A program made the position numbers and the translations under genes. DNA of 19,605 nt from CAYTET01 sp964436975. GTDB taxonomy: Bacteria; Bacillota_I; Bacilli_A; Erysipelotrichales; Erysipelotrichaceae. Where the stretch lies: NCBI GenBank assembly GCA_964436975.1, contig CAYTET010000042.1, positions 1 through 19,605 of the forward strand, written 5' to 3'. Shown here one piece after another: positions 1 through 8,573 of the stretch; position 1 is the first letter of the stretch; each line of letters begins with the position of its first letter. A model generated the notes under the pieces. It saw only the letters and a program-made list of their open reading frames with translations. It did no database searches and had not been told where the DNA came from.

Positions 1-83
1 AATCCTGCCTTTCTTCAACCCTTTCTTGGTCTCACATCAATTGTAGTCATACAAGGCCTGATCGGACCGCTTCCCGGCCCAGG

Positions 84-112
84 TTGCTTTACGGAAAGAA
101 AGACGGTACAAT
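84..112 (+). promoter_or_regulatory. Candidate sigma-A promoter of the polysaccharide operon
   Basis: TTGCTT (84-89) and TACAAT (107-112) are separated by exactly 17 bases, which is the expected spacing for a housekeeping promoter. It faces the wzx operon and no other convincing promoter lies between it and wzx. The assignment is by motif only. Confidence 0.55.
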
Positions 113-118
113 TACTCT

Positions 119-144
119 CTGGTGAAGCCACCCGCTTTCACCAG
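119..144 (+). promoter_or_regulatory. Leader hairpin
   Basis: CTGGTGAA (119-126) pairs perfectly with TTCACCAG (137-144) around a 10-base loop. It begins about where transcription from the upstream promoter should start. No T-run follows, so it is not an intrinsic terminator. It could stabilise the 5' end of the transcript or bind a regulator. Confidence 0.45.
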
Positions 145-237
145 CAAGCAATTTATTACCGGGCAGGGTCAAAAACAGCGCAGGCTGTCACATACAGTTA
201 ATATGACACAGATTAAAACGGAGGTCGTCTTTTTGAT

Positions 238-285
238 ATGATGTGGAAAGCAGAAATCATTGATCGGGTACGGGTTGCCGAATGA
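238..285 (+). CDS. Possible 15-aa leader peptide coupled to wzx
   Basis: An ATG-started frame encodes MMWKAEIIDRVRVAE and stops at TGA 283-285. This stop overlaps the wzx ATG (282-284) in an ATGA arrangement typical of translational coupling. A GGAGG lies at 220-224, about 13 bases before the first ATG, a rather long spacing. The bases just before the wzx ATG contain no Shine-Dalgarno, so coupling would explain how wzx is translated. The peptide has no known family. It may equally be a chance frame. Confidence 0.35.
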   Translation: MMWKAEIIDRVRVAE

Positions 286-1805
286 GAAAAGAAAGCACTA
301 TCCGCAATGGCGTCTGGGCCACGCTGTCATACGCAATTATTTTTATTCTCGCCTTGGTTTCACGCCAGGCCTTTTTGCGCAACTTCGATGATGCCCTGCT
401 GGGCTATTACGGTGTTATCTCGAATATCTTCTCTTTGCTGTCGGTAGCGGAACTGGGCGTGGGCACGGTCATTTCCTACGGCCTGTATCCGCAGCTGCAG
501 AAAAAAGACCAGGCCGAAATTGCCACCCTGCTGATGATATACAAGTGGATCTACCGCATAATCGGCCTGCTCATTTTTATAGGCGGCGTAATCTGTTATT
601 TCTGTCTGCCGCTGATCATTGTCGATGCCAATGCCAACTGGACTGATATCCATCTGATTTATGCCATTGAGCTGATCAATGCCGTCGCCATCTATTTCAT
701 GTCATTCCGCCGGCTGCTGTTTGTGGCTGACCAGCAGGAATACCGCTGCATAAAGATTGAATCCGTCGTGCAGATTCTGGCCTATATCGTGCGCATCTAT
801 CTGGCTTACTGCACCAATATGTACATTGTTTACCTGGGCATGGGCCTGATAACCAATATCATTGCCAACAGTCTGATCTGCTTAATTGCCAACCGGCACT
901 ATCCCTATGCCCGCTACAAGAAGATTACCCTGGCCGATATCCGGAAAAGGGGCATCTTCAGGGATATGACGTCTTACGGCGTGCAGCGGCTTTCCATTGC
1001 GGTCTGGGGCGGGCTGGACAATATCATTGCCATGCGGTTTATCGGCGCGCAGTCCGTTGTCATGATGACTAATTATACTTCGGTCGAATCCGGGGTGACG
1101 TCTTTTGTCAATAAGATGCTGGGCGGCTTCCAGCCCAGTATCGGTGATTATGTCTCGGATCAGAGCCGGCCTGATAAAACGACCGTGTTTGACGGACTTA
1201 ATCTTGTCTCCTTTATGATTGCCGCCTTTGTGGCGGTTAGTTACAGCGCGCTGTTCCAGCCTTTTATCCAGCTGTGGTACGGCCAGCAGTATCTGCTGCC
1301 GTTTTCCTATGTGATCTGCTTTGCCATCAACCAGTACATCGGCTGGAATCACCGGATGCTGGGCTATTTCCGCTCGGCGGTCGGCCGGTTTAAGCAGGAC
1401 CAGAATTATATGGTCATCAGTGCTGTCAGCAACCTGCTGCTGTCGCTTATCCTGGTTGTCAAATTCGGCATCACCGGCATCCTGGCGGCAACATGCGTCG
1501 GTCATATGTTCCAGTGGCTGGGGCGCAGCCGGGTGGTCTATACCAATATCCTGGAGCCGTCCCGGCAGAAGGACTACTGGCTCAAGCAGGCGGTTTTGGC
1601 CCTGCTGGCGGTTCTGGAGACAATGCTGACGATCTGGATCTGCGGTTTTCTGCCGGCCGGCATTATCGGGCTGGTGGCGCGGGGAGCAGTCTGCGTTGTG
1701 CTGCCCAATGCCATTAATTTGGCGGTATTATGGAAGCGGCCTGAATTCTTTTATGTCAGAACGACGATAAACAATGCTGTTAACAGCCGGAAGAAAGGAG
1801 GGTAA
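282..1805 (+). CDS. wzx: Wzx-type polysaccharide repeat-unit flippase
   Basis: A 507-aa integral membrane protein of the polysaccharide-export/MATE-like superfamily. It should flip the undecaprenyl-pyrophosphate-linked repeat unit across the cytoplasmic membrane. Long hydrophobic helices cover almost the whole length, with an early 'GYYGVISNIFSLLSVAELG' region typical of this family (residues about 46-64), giving roughly 12-14 predicted membrane segments. Length is normal for Wzx. The start at ATG 282 gives the expected short charged N-terminus (MRKESTIRNG), has no Shine-Dalgarno of its own and overlaps the stop of a tiny leader ORF. It ends 4 bases before licD, as first structural gene of the operon. 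TacF, the pneumococcal teichoic-acid flippase, belongs to the same superfamily and is a plausible functional comparison given the LicD and aminotransferase genes downstream. The sugar specificity cannot be read from the sequence. Confidence 0.85.
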   Translation: MRKESTIRNGVWATLSYAIIFILALVSRQAFLRNFDDALLGYYGVISNIFSLLSVAELGVGTVISYGLYPQLQKKDQAEIATLLMIYKWIYRIIGLLIFIGGVICYFCLPLIIVDANANWTDIHLIYAIELINAVAIYFMSFRRLLFVADQQEYRCIKIESVVQILAYIVRIYLAYCTNMYIVYLGMGLITNIIANSLICLIANRHYPYARYKKITLADIRKRGIFRDMTSYGVQRLSIAVWGGLDNIIAMRFIGAQSVVMMTNYTSVESGVTSFVNKMLGGFQPSIGDYVSDQSRPDKTTVFDGLNLVSFMIAAFVAVSYSALFQPFIQLWYGQQYLLPFSYVICFAINQYIGWNHRMLGYFRSAVGRFKQDQNYMVISAVSNLLLSLILVVKFGITGILAATCVGHMFQWLGRSRVVYTNILEPSRQKDYWLKQAVLALLAVLETMLTIWICGFLPAGIIGLVARGAVCVVLPNAINLAVLWKRPEFFYVRTTINNAVNSRKKGG

Positions 1806-1809
1806 TTCA

Positions 1810-2676
1810 ATGAAGCAATATGCCGAGACCGAACTGGAGGACCTCCATAAGGAAATCCTGCGGATGGCTGAATATTTTACCGGTTTCTGCAAAGAGCATG
1901 ATCTGCTGTGTTATTTCTGCGGCGGCGGCTGCATTGGCACCATCCGCAATCACGGCTTCATTCCCTGGGATGACGACCTGGACTTCTTCATGCCGCGCCC
2001 GGATTACCAGCGGCTGATTGCCCTCTGGGATAAGGAAAGTGCCGACAAGCGGTTCAAAATGCAGGTTTCGACGCCAACCTTCCGTGACCACAATAACTTT
2101 GTGACCATCCGGGATGCCGAAACGACCCTGATCAAGCCTTATCAGCGCCAGCTCGATATTGTCCATGGCGTCAATCTGGATATCTTTCCGCTGGACGGCT
2201 GTCCGGCCGGGAAATGGCAGCGGAAAATGCAGATAGTGTATGCCATGCTGCACAGCCTGTACCGCACGGAAACCGTGCCGGTAAAGCACGGCCGTTTCAT
2301 TGAACTGGGCGGCCGGATTGCCCTGGGAATAGTACCCAGTGCCAAAATGCGGGCCCGCATCTGGAAGTGGGCGGAAAGAAAGATGTCCCAGTATCCTTTT
2401 GACCAGTGTGACAGGATCACCGAATTAAGCTCCGGACCGGCCTACTGGCATAATGAATATGAAAAAGCCTGGTTTGCGTCAGCCCTTTATCTGCCGTTTG
2501 AAGATACGGTGATGCCGGTTCCGGTGGGCTATGACAGCTATCTGCGGATGGTATTCGGCGATTATATGAGCCTGCCGCCGAATGATAAAAGAATTGCTAA
2601 ACACGATGCGGTAGTGCTGGATACGCATAAGAGCTATCTGAATTACCGTGAATACTACGGCCCTAAGGCTGAATAA
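1810..2676 (+). CDS. licD: LicD-family phosphotransferase
   Basis: A 288-aa cytoplasmic protein of the LicD/fukutin nucleotidyltransferase-like family. Family members move phosphocholine (from CDP-choline) or related phospho-alditols onto sugars of surface polymers. The diagnostic block GTIRNHGFIPWDDDLD is at residues 43-58, with the acidic WDDDLD cluster expected to bind metal. The start at ATG 1810 is chosen because AAAGGAGGG (1794-1802) sits at ideal distance; a frame extension to 1774 would run inside wzx. It lies 4 bases after wzx and 22 bases before the next gene, so it is part of the operon. No licA, licB or licC homologue for choline uptake and activation is in the window, so the transferred group could be phosphocholine or another phosphoryl substituent. 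The family call is firm; the substrate is inference. Confidence 0.87.
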   Translation: MKQYAETELEDLHKEILRMAEYFTGFCKEHDLLCYFCGGGCIGTIRNHGFIPWDDDLDFFMPRPDYQRLIALWDKESADKRFKMQVSTPTFRDHNNFVTIRDAETTLIKPYQRQLDIVHGVNLDIFPLDGCPAGKWQRKMQIVYAMLHSLYRTETVPVKHGRFIELGGRIALGIVPSAKMRARIWKWAERKMSQYPFDQCDRITELSSGPAYWHNEYEKAWFASALYLPFEDTVMPVPVGYDSYLRMVFGDYMSLPPNDKRIAKHDAVVLDTHKSYLNYREYYGPKAE

Positions 2677-2698
2677 TCAACAGAAAGGAGATTGACGC

Positions 2699-3670
2699 AT
2701 GACCCCAACAGTGTCGGTAGTAATGCCTGTATACAATGAAGAAGCTTACATCACCGCCACGGTAAGTTCGCTGCAGCAGCAGGATTATCCCGCCGCTGCC
2801 ACCGAATGGGTCTTTGTGGACGGCTGTTCGACCGACCGCACAGTTCAACTGCTGACCAGCCTGACCGAAAAAAGAAACAGCGTCAAAATCCTGTCTAATC
2901 CGGCCCGCCTGATTGCCCAGGGCATGAATATCGGCATCAGGGCAGCGGCCGGCGAATACATTGTGCGGATGGATGCGCATGCCGAATATGCCGCCGATTA
3001 TATCAGCATGTGCATTAAAACAATCCGGCAGACCCAGGCCGCCGCTGTCGGCGGTCCGATGGTAGCGGCCGGCACAACGCCAAAGCAGCGGGCCATCGCG
3101 GCAGCCATGCATTCCCGCTTTGCCTTAGGCGGCCATAAGGATCATGATGATAAGTATGAAGGCTATGCCGATGCTGTCTACTACGGGACCTGGCGGAAAG
3201 ATTATCTTGTCAGCCTCGGCCTGTTTAATGAAAAGCTGGAAAAAGCGGAAGATGATGATCTGTTTTACCGCATCCGGCAGGCCGGCGGGAAAATATACAT
3301 CACCCCCAAAATCAAGCTGACTTACTATCCCCGTAAAACGTTTAAAGCCCTCTGGCAGCAGTATTATGCCTTTGGCTACTGGAAGATGGCTTTCCTGCAG
3401 ACCCACGGCCGGCTGGTCAGTTTGTCCCAGTTGGTGCCTTCCGCCTTTGTTCTCTTCGGGCTGGTCGGGACAGTTCTGTCCTTTATTAAACCGGTGCGCC
3501 TTGTATTTCTAAGCGTTATGGCACTGTACCTGCTGCTGGATCTGGGTTTTTCACTGGCCAATCCCAAAGCCCGGGGCCTTAAGGAAAAGGCCATGCTGCT
3601 GTGGGCGCACCTTGTGATTCATGTTTCTTACGGGACCGGCGGGTTAAGGAGATTGTTCGTATGGAAATAG
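2699..3670 (+). CDS. GT2 glycosyltransferase, ExoA-like, membrane-anchored
   Basis: A 323-aa GT-A fold family 2 glycosyltransferase. The N-terminus has the usual SVVMPVYNEE strand (residues 6-15) and VDGCSTD (40-46). RMDAHAEY (90-97) stands in place of the usual DXD, EDDDLFYRIR (184-193) carries the acidic catalytic region, and QQYYAFGYWK (220-229) is characteristic of the succinoglycan ExoA-like subfamily. Two hydrophobic segments (about 244-264 and 268-286) anchor the C-terminus to the inner face of the membrane. The ATG at 2699 is preceded by AAAGGAG (2684-2690). It presumably adds one sugar to the lipid-linked repeat unit. Donor and linkage are unknown. The last 10 bases overlap the next GT2 gene. 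Confidence 0.88.
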   Translation: MTPTVSVVMPVYNEEAYITATVSSLQQQDYPAAATEWVFVDGCSTDRTVQLLTSLTEKRNSVKILSNPARLIAQGMNIGIRAAAGEYIVRMDAHAEYAADYISMCIKTIRQTQAAAVGGPMVAAGTTPKQRAIAAAMHSRFALGGHKDHDDKYEGYADAVYYGTWRKDYLVSLGLFNEKLEKAEDDDLFYRIRQAGGKIYITPKIKLTYYPRKTFKALWQQYYAFGYWKMAFLQTHGRLVSLSQLVPSAFVLFGLVGTVLSFIKPVRLVFLSVMALYLLLDLGFSLANPKARGLKEKAMLLWAHLVIHVSYGTGGLRRLFVWK

Positions 3671-4635
3671 CCGTATCCATAATTGTGCCGGTCTATAACG
3701 TCAAAGACTATGTGCGGCAGTGTCTTGATTCAATTCTCAGTCAGACCTTTCACAGTTTTGAACTTATCATTGTCGATGACGGCTCGACTGACGGCTCCGG
3801 CCGGATCTGCGATGAGTACGCCGGCCGGGACAGCCGGGTTATTGTAATCCACCAGCCGAACCAGGGTCAGAGCACGGCCCGCAACACGGGAATAGACAGG
3901 GCCCGGGGAATATATCTGTCCTTTATTGACAGCGATGACTATATCGAGCCGGCCATGATTGAAACGCTGCACCGGAATATCGTTACTGAAAAGGCCGATA
4001 TTGCGGTATGCGGCATTAAACGGATTAAGAGCCGGAATATTAAACTTCCAGCGGATCCGGCCTTTTTTAAGGTGATGAGCGGCCGGGAATTCTTTAAAGA
4101 AACCCTGATTGGCAGCCGGGTCAGTGTCACGCCGTGCGATAAGCTGTACCGCCGGAATTTATTTGCCGATCTGCGCTATCCGGCCGGCCGGCGCACCGAA
4201 GACGGCTATATCGCCGTTGACCTGTTCCCTAAGGCTGGGCGGGTCGTTGTTGACATGACCCCGCTTTACTGCTACCGGCTGCGGGAGGGGAGCGCTTCAA
4301 AAAGCCGGTTTTCGCCGGCCGATTACGATACCATTGAGGCTTATGAAAGAGGTCTGGGCATAGTAAAAGAAAAATACCCGGAATGTTACCAGGCTGCCCA
4401 GATGCGCTATATCTGGAGCAATTTTGAAACCTATGACAAGATGACCATTGCCCATCATCCCGATGCCGGAATACTCAGAAAACGGCTGCTGCGGATGGGC
4501 CGGTCGATTTTGCGCAATCCGTATGTGCACCGGCCGCGTAAGGCCGCCCTGTTTGTTCTGGCGGTCAGCAGCCGGCTGTACCGGCGCTGCTGCATACTGT
4601 ACATTAATAAGGTTGACGAGAGGGATGTTTCATGA
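3661..4635 (+). CDS. GT2 glycosyltransferase
   Basis: A 324-aa family 2 glycosyltransferase. Motifs in order are VSIIVPVYN (5-13), the nucleotide-binding DDGSTD (39-44), a metal-binding FIDSDDY (88-94) and RTEDGY (178-183) carrying the likely catalytic acid. The C-terminal half lacks a clear family signature, as is normal. The ATG at 3661 is preferred because AAGGAG lies about 10 bases upstream and VSIIVPVYN then begins at residue 5; an in-frame ATG at 3601 would add 20 residues unlike the family and fall inside the preceding gene. The gene overlaps its predecessor by 10 bases and its successor by 4 (ATGA), indicating one translationally coupled operon. It likely adds a sugar to the repeat unit in the cytoplasm. 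Specificity is unknown. Confidence 0.88.
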   Translation: MEIAVSIIVPVYNVKDYVRQCLDSILSQTFHSFELIIVDDGSTDGSGRICDEYAGRDSRVIVIHQPNQGQSTARNTGIDRARGIYLSFIDSDDYIEPAMIETLHRNIVTEKADIAVCGIKRIKSRNIKLPADPAFFKVMSGREFFKETLIGSRVSVTPCDKLYRRNLFADLRYPAGRRTEDGYIAVDLFPKAGRVVVDMTPLYCYRLREGSASKSRFSPADYDTIEAYERGLGIVKEKYPECYQAAQMRYIWSNFETYDKMTIAHHPDAGILRKRLLRMGRSILRNPYVHRPRKAALFVLAVSSRLYRRCCILYINKVDERDVS

Positions 4636-5714
4636 AGAAGATCTGTTTTGTGGTAATGGATATCAGCGAGATGGGCGGCGCCGGCAATGCGATGGCTGTT
4701 TTAGCCAACCATTTGACTGAAACCCACCAGGTGCATATCATCAGTCTGCATCAGGCGAAAAGCCAACCCTGGTCCGGTATAGCGCCGGCCGTTCAGATTC
4801 ATGTCATTCAGAAAACGCCTTTCTCTCGCATCCGGTATACTTACCAGCAGTGCCGCCGGGCATACCGGCAGCTGCTTAAAGAGCAGCGGTTTGACTACGT
4901 GCTGCTGCAGACGACCTTTGTCATGTTTCTGGGCACGGCCATGGGGCTGGGGCTGGGGGTCCGGTTTATTGCCTGCGATCACGGCTCCATCGAAAGCCAG
5001 CTTAATGACCGCTCGATTACTTTTCTGCGCTGGTTTGCGGCCCGGCATTCCTGCCGGATCGTGGTGCTGACCGACAGCAGTCTGGCGGCTTACCGGAAAG
5101 TCTTTAAAATCCCGGCGGAAAAACTGGTGCGGATCTATAACTGGATTGATCCGGCTTTTGTCGACCCGGCTTTCAGTTATGATCTGAAATGCCAGAAAAT
5201 CATGACGGCCGGCCGCTTTGCGCCCGAAAAGTGCTTTGAAACCATCATCCCGATTGCCGCAAAGGTCTTTGCCCGGTGTAGCGGCTGGCAATGGGATGTT
5301 TACGGCGACGGCCCGGAATTTGACCGGGTCACAGAGGCAGTCAGGGCCGCCGGGCTGCAATCCCGTCTTCATCTGATGGGGGTGCGGCCGGATCTGGGCA
5401 GTCTTTATTCCCAGTACGCTTTTTATGTTCTGACTTCGCAGCGGGAGGGCCTGCCGCTGGTGCTGCTGGAAGCCAAGGCCAGTCACCGGCCGATCATCAG
5501 CTATGATGTTAAAACCGGTCCGGCTGAAATTGTTCAGGATGGCGTCAACGGCTTTCTGGTGGAGAATCAGAATCAGGACATGATGGCTGACCGGATAATT
5601 GAATTGATTGAAAATGACGAACTGCGCGGCCGCTTTGCCAGCCACGCCTACGATGATATTGCCAAATTTGCCCAGACGCCGATACTGGAGCAGTGGCGCC
5701 GCCTGCTGGCCTGA
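4632..5714 (+). CDS. GT4 glycosyltransferase
   Basis: A 360-aa GT-B fold, family 4 glycosyltransferase. The N-terminal domain starts MKKICFVVMD and has a glycine-rich MGGAGNA loop (14-20). The C-terminal nucleotide-sugar domain has TAGRFAPEK (192-200), VYGDGPEF (223-230) and the retaining-GT EX7E motif REGLPLVLLE (271-280), followed by GPAEIVQDGVNGFLV. Length is typical. The start overlaps the previous stop (ATGA), with GAGAGGGA just upstream as ribosome binding site. It is the third sugar-adding enzyme of the locus besides the priming transferase, so the repeat unit probably contains about four sugars if every GT acts once. Donor and acceptor cannot be inferred. Confidence 0.9.
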   Translation: MKKICFVVMDISEMGGAGNAMAVLANHLTETHQVHIISLHQAKSQPWSGIAPAVQIHVIQKTPFSRIRYTYQQCRRAYRQLLKEQRFDYVLLQTTFVMFLGTAMGLGLGVRFIACDHGSIESQLNDRSITFLRWFAARHSCRIVVLTDSSLAAYRKVFKIPAEKLVRIYNWIDPAFVDPAFSYDLKCQKIMTAGRFAPEKCFETIIPIAAKVFARCSGWQWDVYGDGPEFDRVTEAVRAAGLQSRLHLMGVRPDLGSLYSQYAFYVLTSQREGLPLVLLEAKASHRPIISYDVKTGPAEIVQDGVNGFLVENQNQDMMADRIIELIENDELRGRFASHAYDDIAKFAQTPILEQWRRLLA

Positions 5715-5756
5715 CGGTCAGCGGACCGGCTATTACGATAGAAACGGAAGCGTAAA

Positions 5757-7271
5757 ATGACTTTAGTAAAAAATGAATTGAAAACGATTCAGGGCAAGAT
5801 TGCCTTAGTTCTGCTGCTGATAAGCTGCGGGTTATTCGGCATCGGCTATGCCGGATCGATAGCCAATCTGCTGTTGATATCATGCGGTCTGCTGCTGGTG
5901 CACAATATTTACTACTCATGCCGCCAGATCAAGCCGCGTTTTCTCTTTCTTCTGTTTCATCTGACTGTGTTCATATTCCTTCTTGGCAAGCCGCTGATTG
6001 ATTTGATTGAAGGAAACGACTGGTTAGACCTGGAGATAACTAAATATTATGCCACCGAGGCTTCGGTACTGCTGACACTGGTCTGCCTTTTTGTTTCTCT
6101 GCTGTGTGTGTTTCTGGGCGGCCTGATCAGTGAGGGCCTCAAATTTAACAAGAAAAATAAGGAACCGGCCGGCCAAAAATTCCGGCACCGCTTCTGCAGT
6201 TTTATAAACAGTGATAATAACCGCCGCATCCGTATTATTGCCCTAGTCCTGTTTGGCTGTTCCTTTATCTTCAAGATGATATTTGAAGCGGAGCGGGCAA
6301 TCTTTATGATGCAGAATTCGTATGTTGCCTATTATGCCGAGTTTGAAAGCCAGCTGCCTTATTTTGTCTATGCCATGTCAACTTTCATGGATTATGCCAT
6401 GTTTGTTTATCTGGCCACCCTGCCTAAAAAAAGAGACAGCGTCATTGTGATGTGTCTTTCAATAGCCACAACAATTCCGACATTTATGTTTGGGGAGCGC
6501 AGTGCCCTGGTGATCAAGGGACTTTTTGCACTGACTTATTTTGTGTTCAGGGATTATGTCGGCGATACCAAGCCGTGGATCGGCCGCGGGGAGAAGATTA
6601 TGATAATAATCGGCATCCCGGCTGCCATAATTCTGCTGGATGTCATGAATTATCTGCGCGCCGGATATGCGGCTCCGCTCGGTTTCTTTTCAACCATCAT
6701 CGACTTTATTGGTCATCAGAGCGTTACTTTTTCCTATGTCTGTGCCGGAATGGCGATTCTGCCGGCTTTGCGAAGCCAGGGCGTCATCAGTTACACCTTC
6801 GGGGCCATGATTGACTATTTCAAGTACGGCACAATTGCCCAGAAACTGTTCGGCGCTCCCAGTCTGGGCAGCGGCAATAATATGGCCCAGATTCTAATGG
6901 GGAATGAGATGTCTCATCATCTGTCTTACACCCTGCTGGGTGAAACTAAATATCTGGCCGGCAACGGAACCGGATCGTCTTATATCATTGAGCTGTATGC
7001 CGATTATGGAATAGCAGGCATCATTGTTTTCAGTCTGCTGCTCGGTCTGCTGCTGGGCCTGACTTTCCGGATCGCTAAAAAAGGCCTGCTTCCGGCCGTC
7101 ATGATATTCTGCACTGTTTCCGGGATTGTTTTTCTGGCCCGGTCCAATGTTACCGGTCTGTTTGACTTTTTGTGGCGGATTCCCTTCTGGGGGACCCTGA
7201 TCATAGTGCTGGGCGGGGCCTGTCTGTGGCATTGGGCCAGTCAGAAGAAAAAAACACAACGACTAGGTTGA
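5757..7271 (+). CDS. wzy: Wzy-type oligosaccharide repeat-unit polymerase
   Basis: A 504-aa polytopic membrane protein with about 11-12 hydrophobic segments. Landmarks are FGERSA (245-250), a large extracellular loop, and a late block from GNGTGSSYIIELYADYG (402-418) into a helix beginning IAGIIVFSLLLG. This pattern fits the O-antigen polysaccharide polymerase group. It would polymerise flipped repeat units on the outer face of the membrane. It lies between the sugar-adding enzymes and the priming module and is the only polymerase candidate in the locus. The ATG at 5757 has only a weak ribosome binding site (GGAAG), 42 bases after the GT4 gene. It is visibly more AT-rich than its neighbours, which is common for wzy. 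Sequence divergence in this family makes the function an inference from topology and context. Confidence 0.75.
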   Translation: MTLVKNELKTIQGKIALVLLLISCGLFGIGYAGSIANLLLISCGLLLVHNIYYSCRQIKPRFLFLLFHLTVFIFLLGKPLIDLIEGNDWLDLEITKYYATEASVLLTLVCLFVSLLCVFLGGLISEGLKFNKKNKEPAGQKFRHRFCSFINSDNNRRIRIIALVLFGCSFIFKMIFEAERAIFMMQNSYVAYYAEFESQLPYFVYAMSTFMDYAMFVYLATLPKKRDSVIVMCLSIATTIPTFMFGERSALVIKGLFALTYFVFRDYVGDTKPWIGRGEKIMIIIGIPAAIILLDVMNYLRAGYAAPLGFFSTIIDFIGHQSVTFSYVCAGMAILPALRSQGVISYTFGAMIDYFKYGTIAQKLFGAPSLGSGNNMAQILMGNEMSHHLSYTLLGETKYLAGNGTGSSYIIELYADYGIAGIIVFSLLLGLLLGLTFRIAKKGLLPAVMIFCTVSGIVFLARSNVTGLFDFLWRIPFWGTLIIVLGGACLWHWASQKKKTQRLG

Positions 7272-7310
7272 TATTTGCAACAGAATATCTGGTTCAACCC
7301 GTATACGTAG

Positions 7311-7337
7311 TAGTATTTAACATTACTATGGTATTAT
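7311..7337 (+). promoter_or_regulatory. Candidate extended -10 promoter with a dyad, before the aminotransferase
   Basis: TGG followed by TATTAT (7329-7337) forms an extended -10 element, 25 bases before the aminotransferase ATG at 7362. No good -35 is seen. A dyad TAGTA (7311-7315) and TACTA (7324-7328) abuts it and could be an operator. The 90-base gap here is one of the two largest in the locus, consistent with separate expression of the priming module. Confidence 0.4.
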
Positions 7338-7361
7338 CTCCCAATGGAAAGAAGGAATCCC

Positions 7362-8573
7362 ATGCGTGTGATTCAGTTCAGTCCTCCGGATATAAGCGAG
7401 GCGGAAATTCAGGAAGTGGCCGCGGCTTTGCGCAGCGGCTGGATTACGACCGGCCCCCGCACCAAGAAACTGGAAGAACAGCTGGCCGGTTATGTTGGTG
7501 TTGACCGCGCGGTCTGCCTGAACAGCTGCACGGCGGCCGAAGAACTGATTTTCCGGGTTTTAGGCATCGGCCCGGGCGATGAAGTTATTGTTCCCGCCTA
7601 TACCTATACCGCCAGCGCTTCAGCGGCTTTGCATGCGGGAGCCTCCATCCGGCTGATTGATTCCCAGAAAGACAGTCTGGAAATGGATTATGAGGCGGTG
7701 GAAAAGGCAATAAATGCTAAAACAAAGGCCATAGTGCCCGTCGATTTAGGCGGCGTGCCCTGTGACTATGACCGCATCTTTGAAATAGTTGAAAAGAAGC
7801 AGGCGCTGTTTACCCCGGCTAATGACATTCAGAAGGCCTTTGGCCGGATTATTGTCTGTGCCGACGGGGCCCATGCCCTGGGCGCCTCCCGCAAAGGGAT
7901 AAGGGTCGGCAATATCGCCGACTTTACGGCGTTCTCTTTTCATGCTGTCAAAAACTTTACAACGGCAGAAGGCGGAGCGGCCTGCTGGAAGCAGCATGCC
8001 GGCCTGGATGATGAAGCCATCTATCAGCAGTTCCAGCTGCTTTCCCTGCACGGCCAGAACAAGGATGCTCTGGCTAAAACCAAACTGGGCTGCTGGGAAT
8101 ATGACATTGTCGGGCCCTGGTATAAGTGCAATATGACCGACGTGGCGGCGGCCATCGGCCTGGTCCAGCTGCAGCGCTATCCAAAACTGCTGCAGCGCCG
8201 CTATGACATCGTTAAAAAATATGATCAGGCCATGGATGATTTGGGCATTGAGCATATTAAGCATGTTAAACAGGAATATATCAGCTCCCACCATCTGTAT
8301 ATTACCCGCCTTCCCAACGCTTCGGTAAGCCAGCGCAATGCAGTCATTACCGAGATGGCGGGCGCCGGGGTGTCAGCGAATGTTCACTATAAGCCGCTGC
8401 CGATGATGACGGCCTATAAGCAGCTTGGCTTTGATATTAAGGATTATCCCAATGCGTATAACCTGTATCACAATGAGATAACCCTGCCTCTGCATACCCT
8501 TTTGACGGATGAAGATGTTGATTATGTAATTGCCGTTTATCAAAAAGTATTAAAAGAAATGAAACTGATATGA
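7362..8573 (+). CDS. DegT/DnrJ/EryC1/StrS nucleotide-sugar aminotransferase
   Basis: A 403-aa PLP-dependent, fold-type I sugar aminotransferase. GWITTGP (26-32) is typical of the family start, D168 in CADGAHA should hold the PLP ring nitrogen, and K197 in FSFHAVKNFTTAEGG forms the internal aldimine. It should aminate C4 of a UDP-4-keto-6-deoxy-HexNAc made by the dehydratase encoded two genes later. The whole sequence, including ILSLHGQ-like and YKCNMTD blocks, strongly resembles from memory the pneumococcal enzyme implicated in AATGal synthesis for choline-containing teichoic acid. The ATG at 7362 is preferred over an in-frame ATG at 7344 because AGAAGGAA lies just before it. Its stop overlaps the next ATG (ATGA). 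No acetyltransferase follows, so the product may keep a free amine. Confidence 0.9.
   Translation: MRVIQFSPPDISEAEIQEVAAALRSGWITTGPRTKKLEEQLAGYVGVDRAVCLNSCTAAEELIFRVLGIGPGDEVIVPAYTYTASASAALHAGASIRLIDSQKDSLEMDYEAVEKAINAKTKAIVPVDLGGVPCDYDRIFEIVEKKQALFTPANDIQKAFGRIIVCADGAHALGASRKGIRVGNIADFTAFSFHAVKNFTTAEGGAACWKQHAGLDDEAIYQQFQLLSLHGQNKDALAKTKLGCWEYDIVGPWYKCNMTDVAAAIGLVQLQRYPKLLQRRYDIVKKYDQAMDDLGIEHIKHVKQEYISSHHLYITRLPNASVSQRNAVITEMAGAGVSANVHYKPLPMMTAYKQLGFDIKDYPNAYNLYHNEITLPLHTLLTDEDVDYVIAVYQKVLKEMKLI

Larger units (their letters stand above)
1..281 (+). other. Upstream/leader region of the polysaccharide operon
   Basis: There is no recognisable gene before position 238. The stretch contains a sigma-A-like promoter (84-112), a perfect 8-bp hairpin (119-144), a smaller CAGC/GCTG hairpin (178-189) and a 15-codon leader ORF that runs into the start of wzx. 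If transcription starts near 119, the untranslated leader is roughly 160 nt, long enough to hold a regulatory RNA, but I recognise no named riboswitch class. A frame open from the left edge to a TAA at 199-201 does not use the CTG/CCG/GGC-rich codons of the neighbouring genes and is probably not real. Confidence 0.5.

Noticed and set aside
1..201. Frame open from the left edge for 66 codons, ending at TAA 199-201, possible 3' end of an upstream gene
   Set aside because: Codon choice (CTT, CTC, CCC, ATA) differs from the CTG/CCG/GGC-rich genes nearby, no family is recognisable, and a good promoter lies inside it.
178..224. Riboswitch or attenuator in the wzx leader
   Set aside because: Small hairpins exist, but I see no terminator with a T-run preceding the gene and no known aptamer core.
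882..1505. 207-codon minus-strand open frame opposite wzx
   Set aside because: Antisense shadow; wzx itself has strong membrane-protein character and operon context.
4701..5645. 314-codon minus-strand open frame opposite the GT4 gene
   Set aside because: A shadow of the GT4 coding sequence; no ribosome binding site or recognisable domain.
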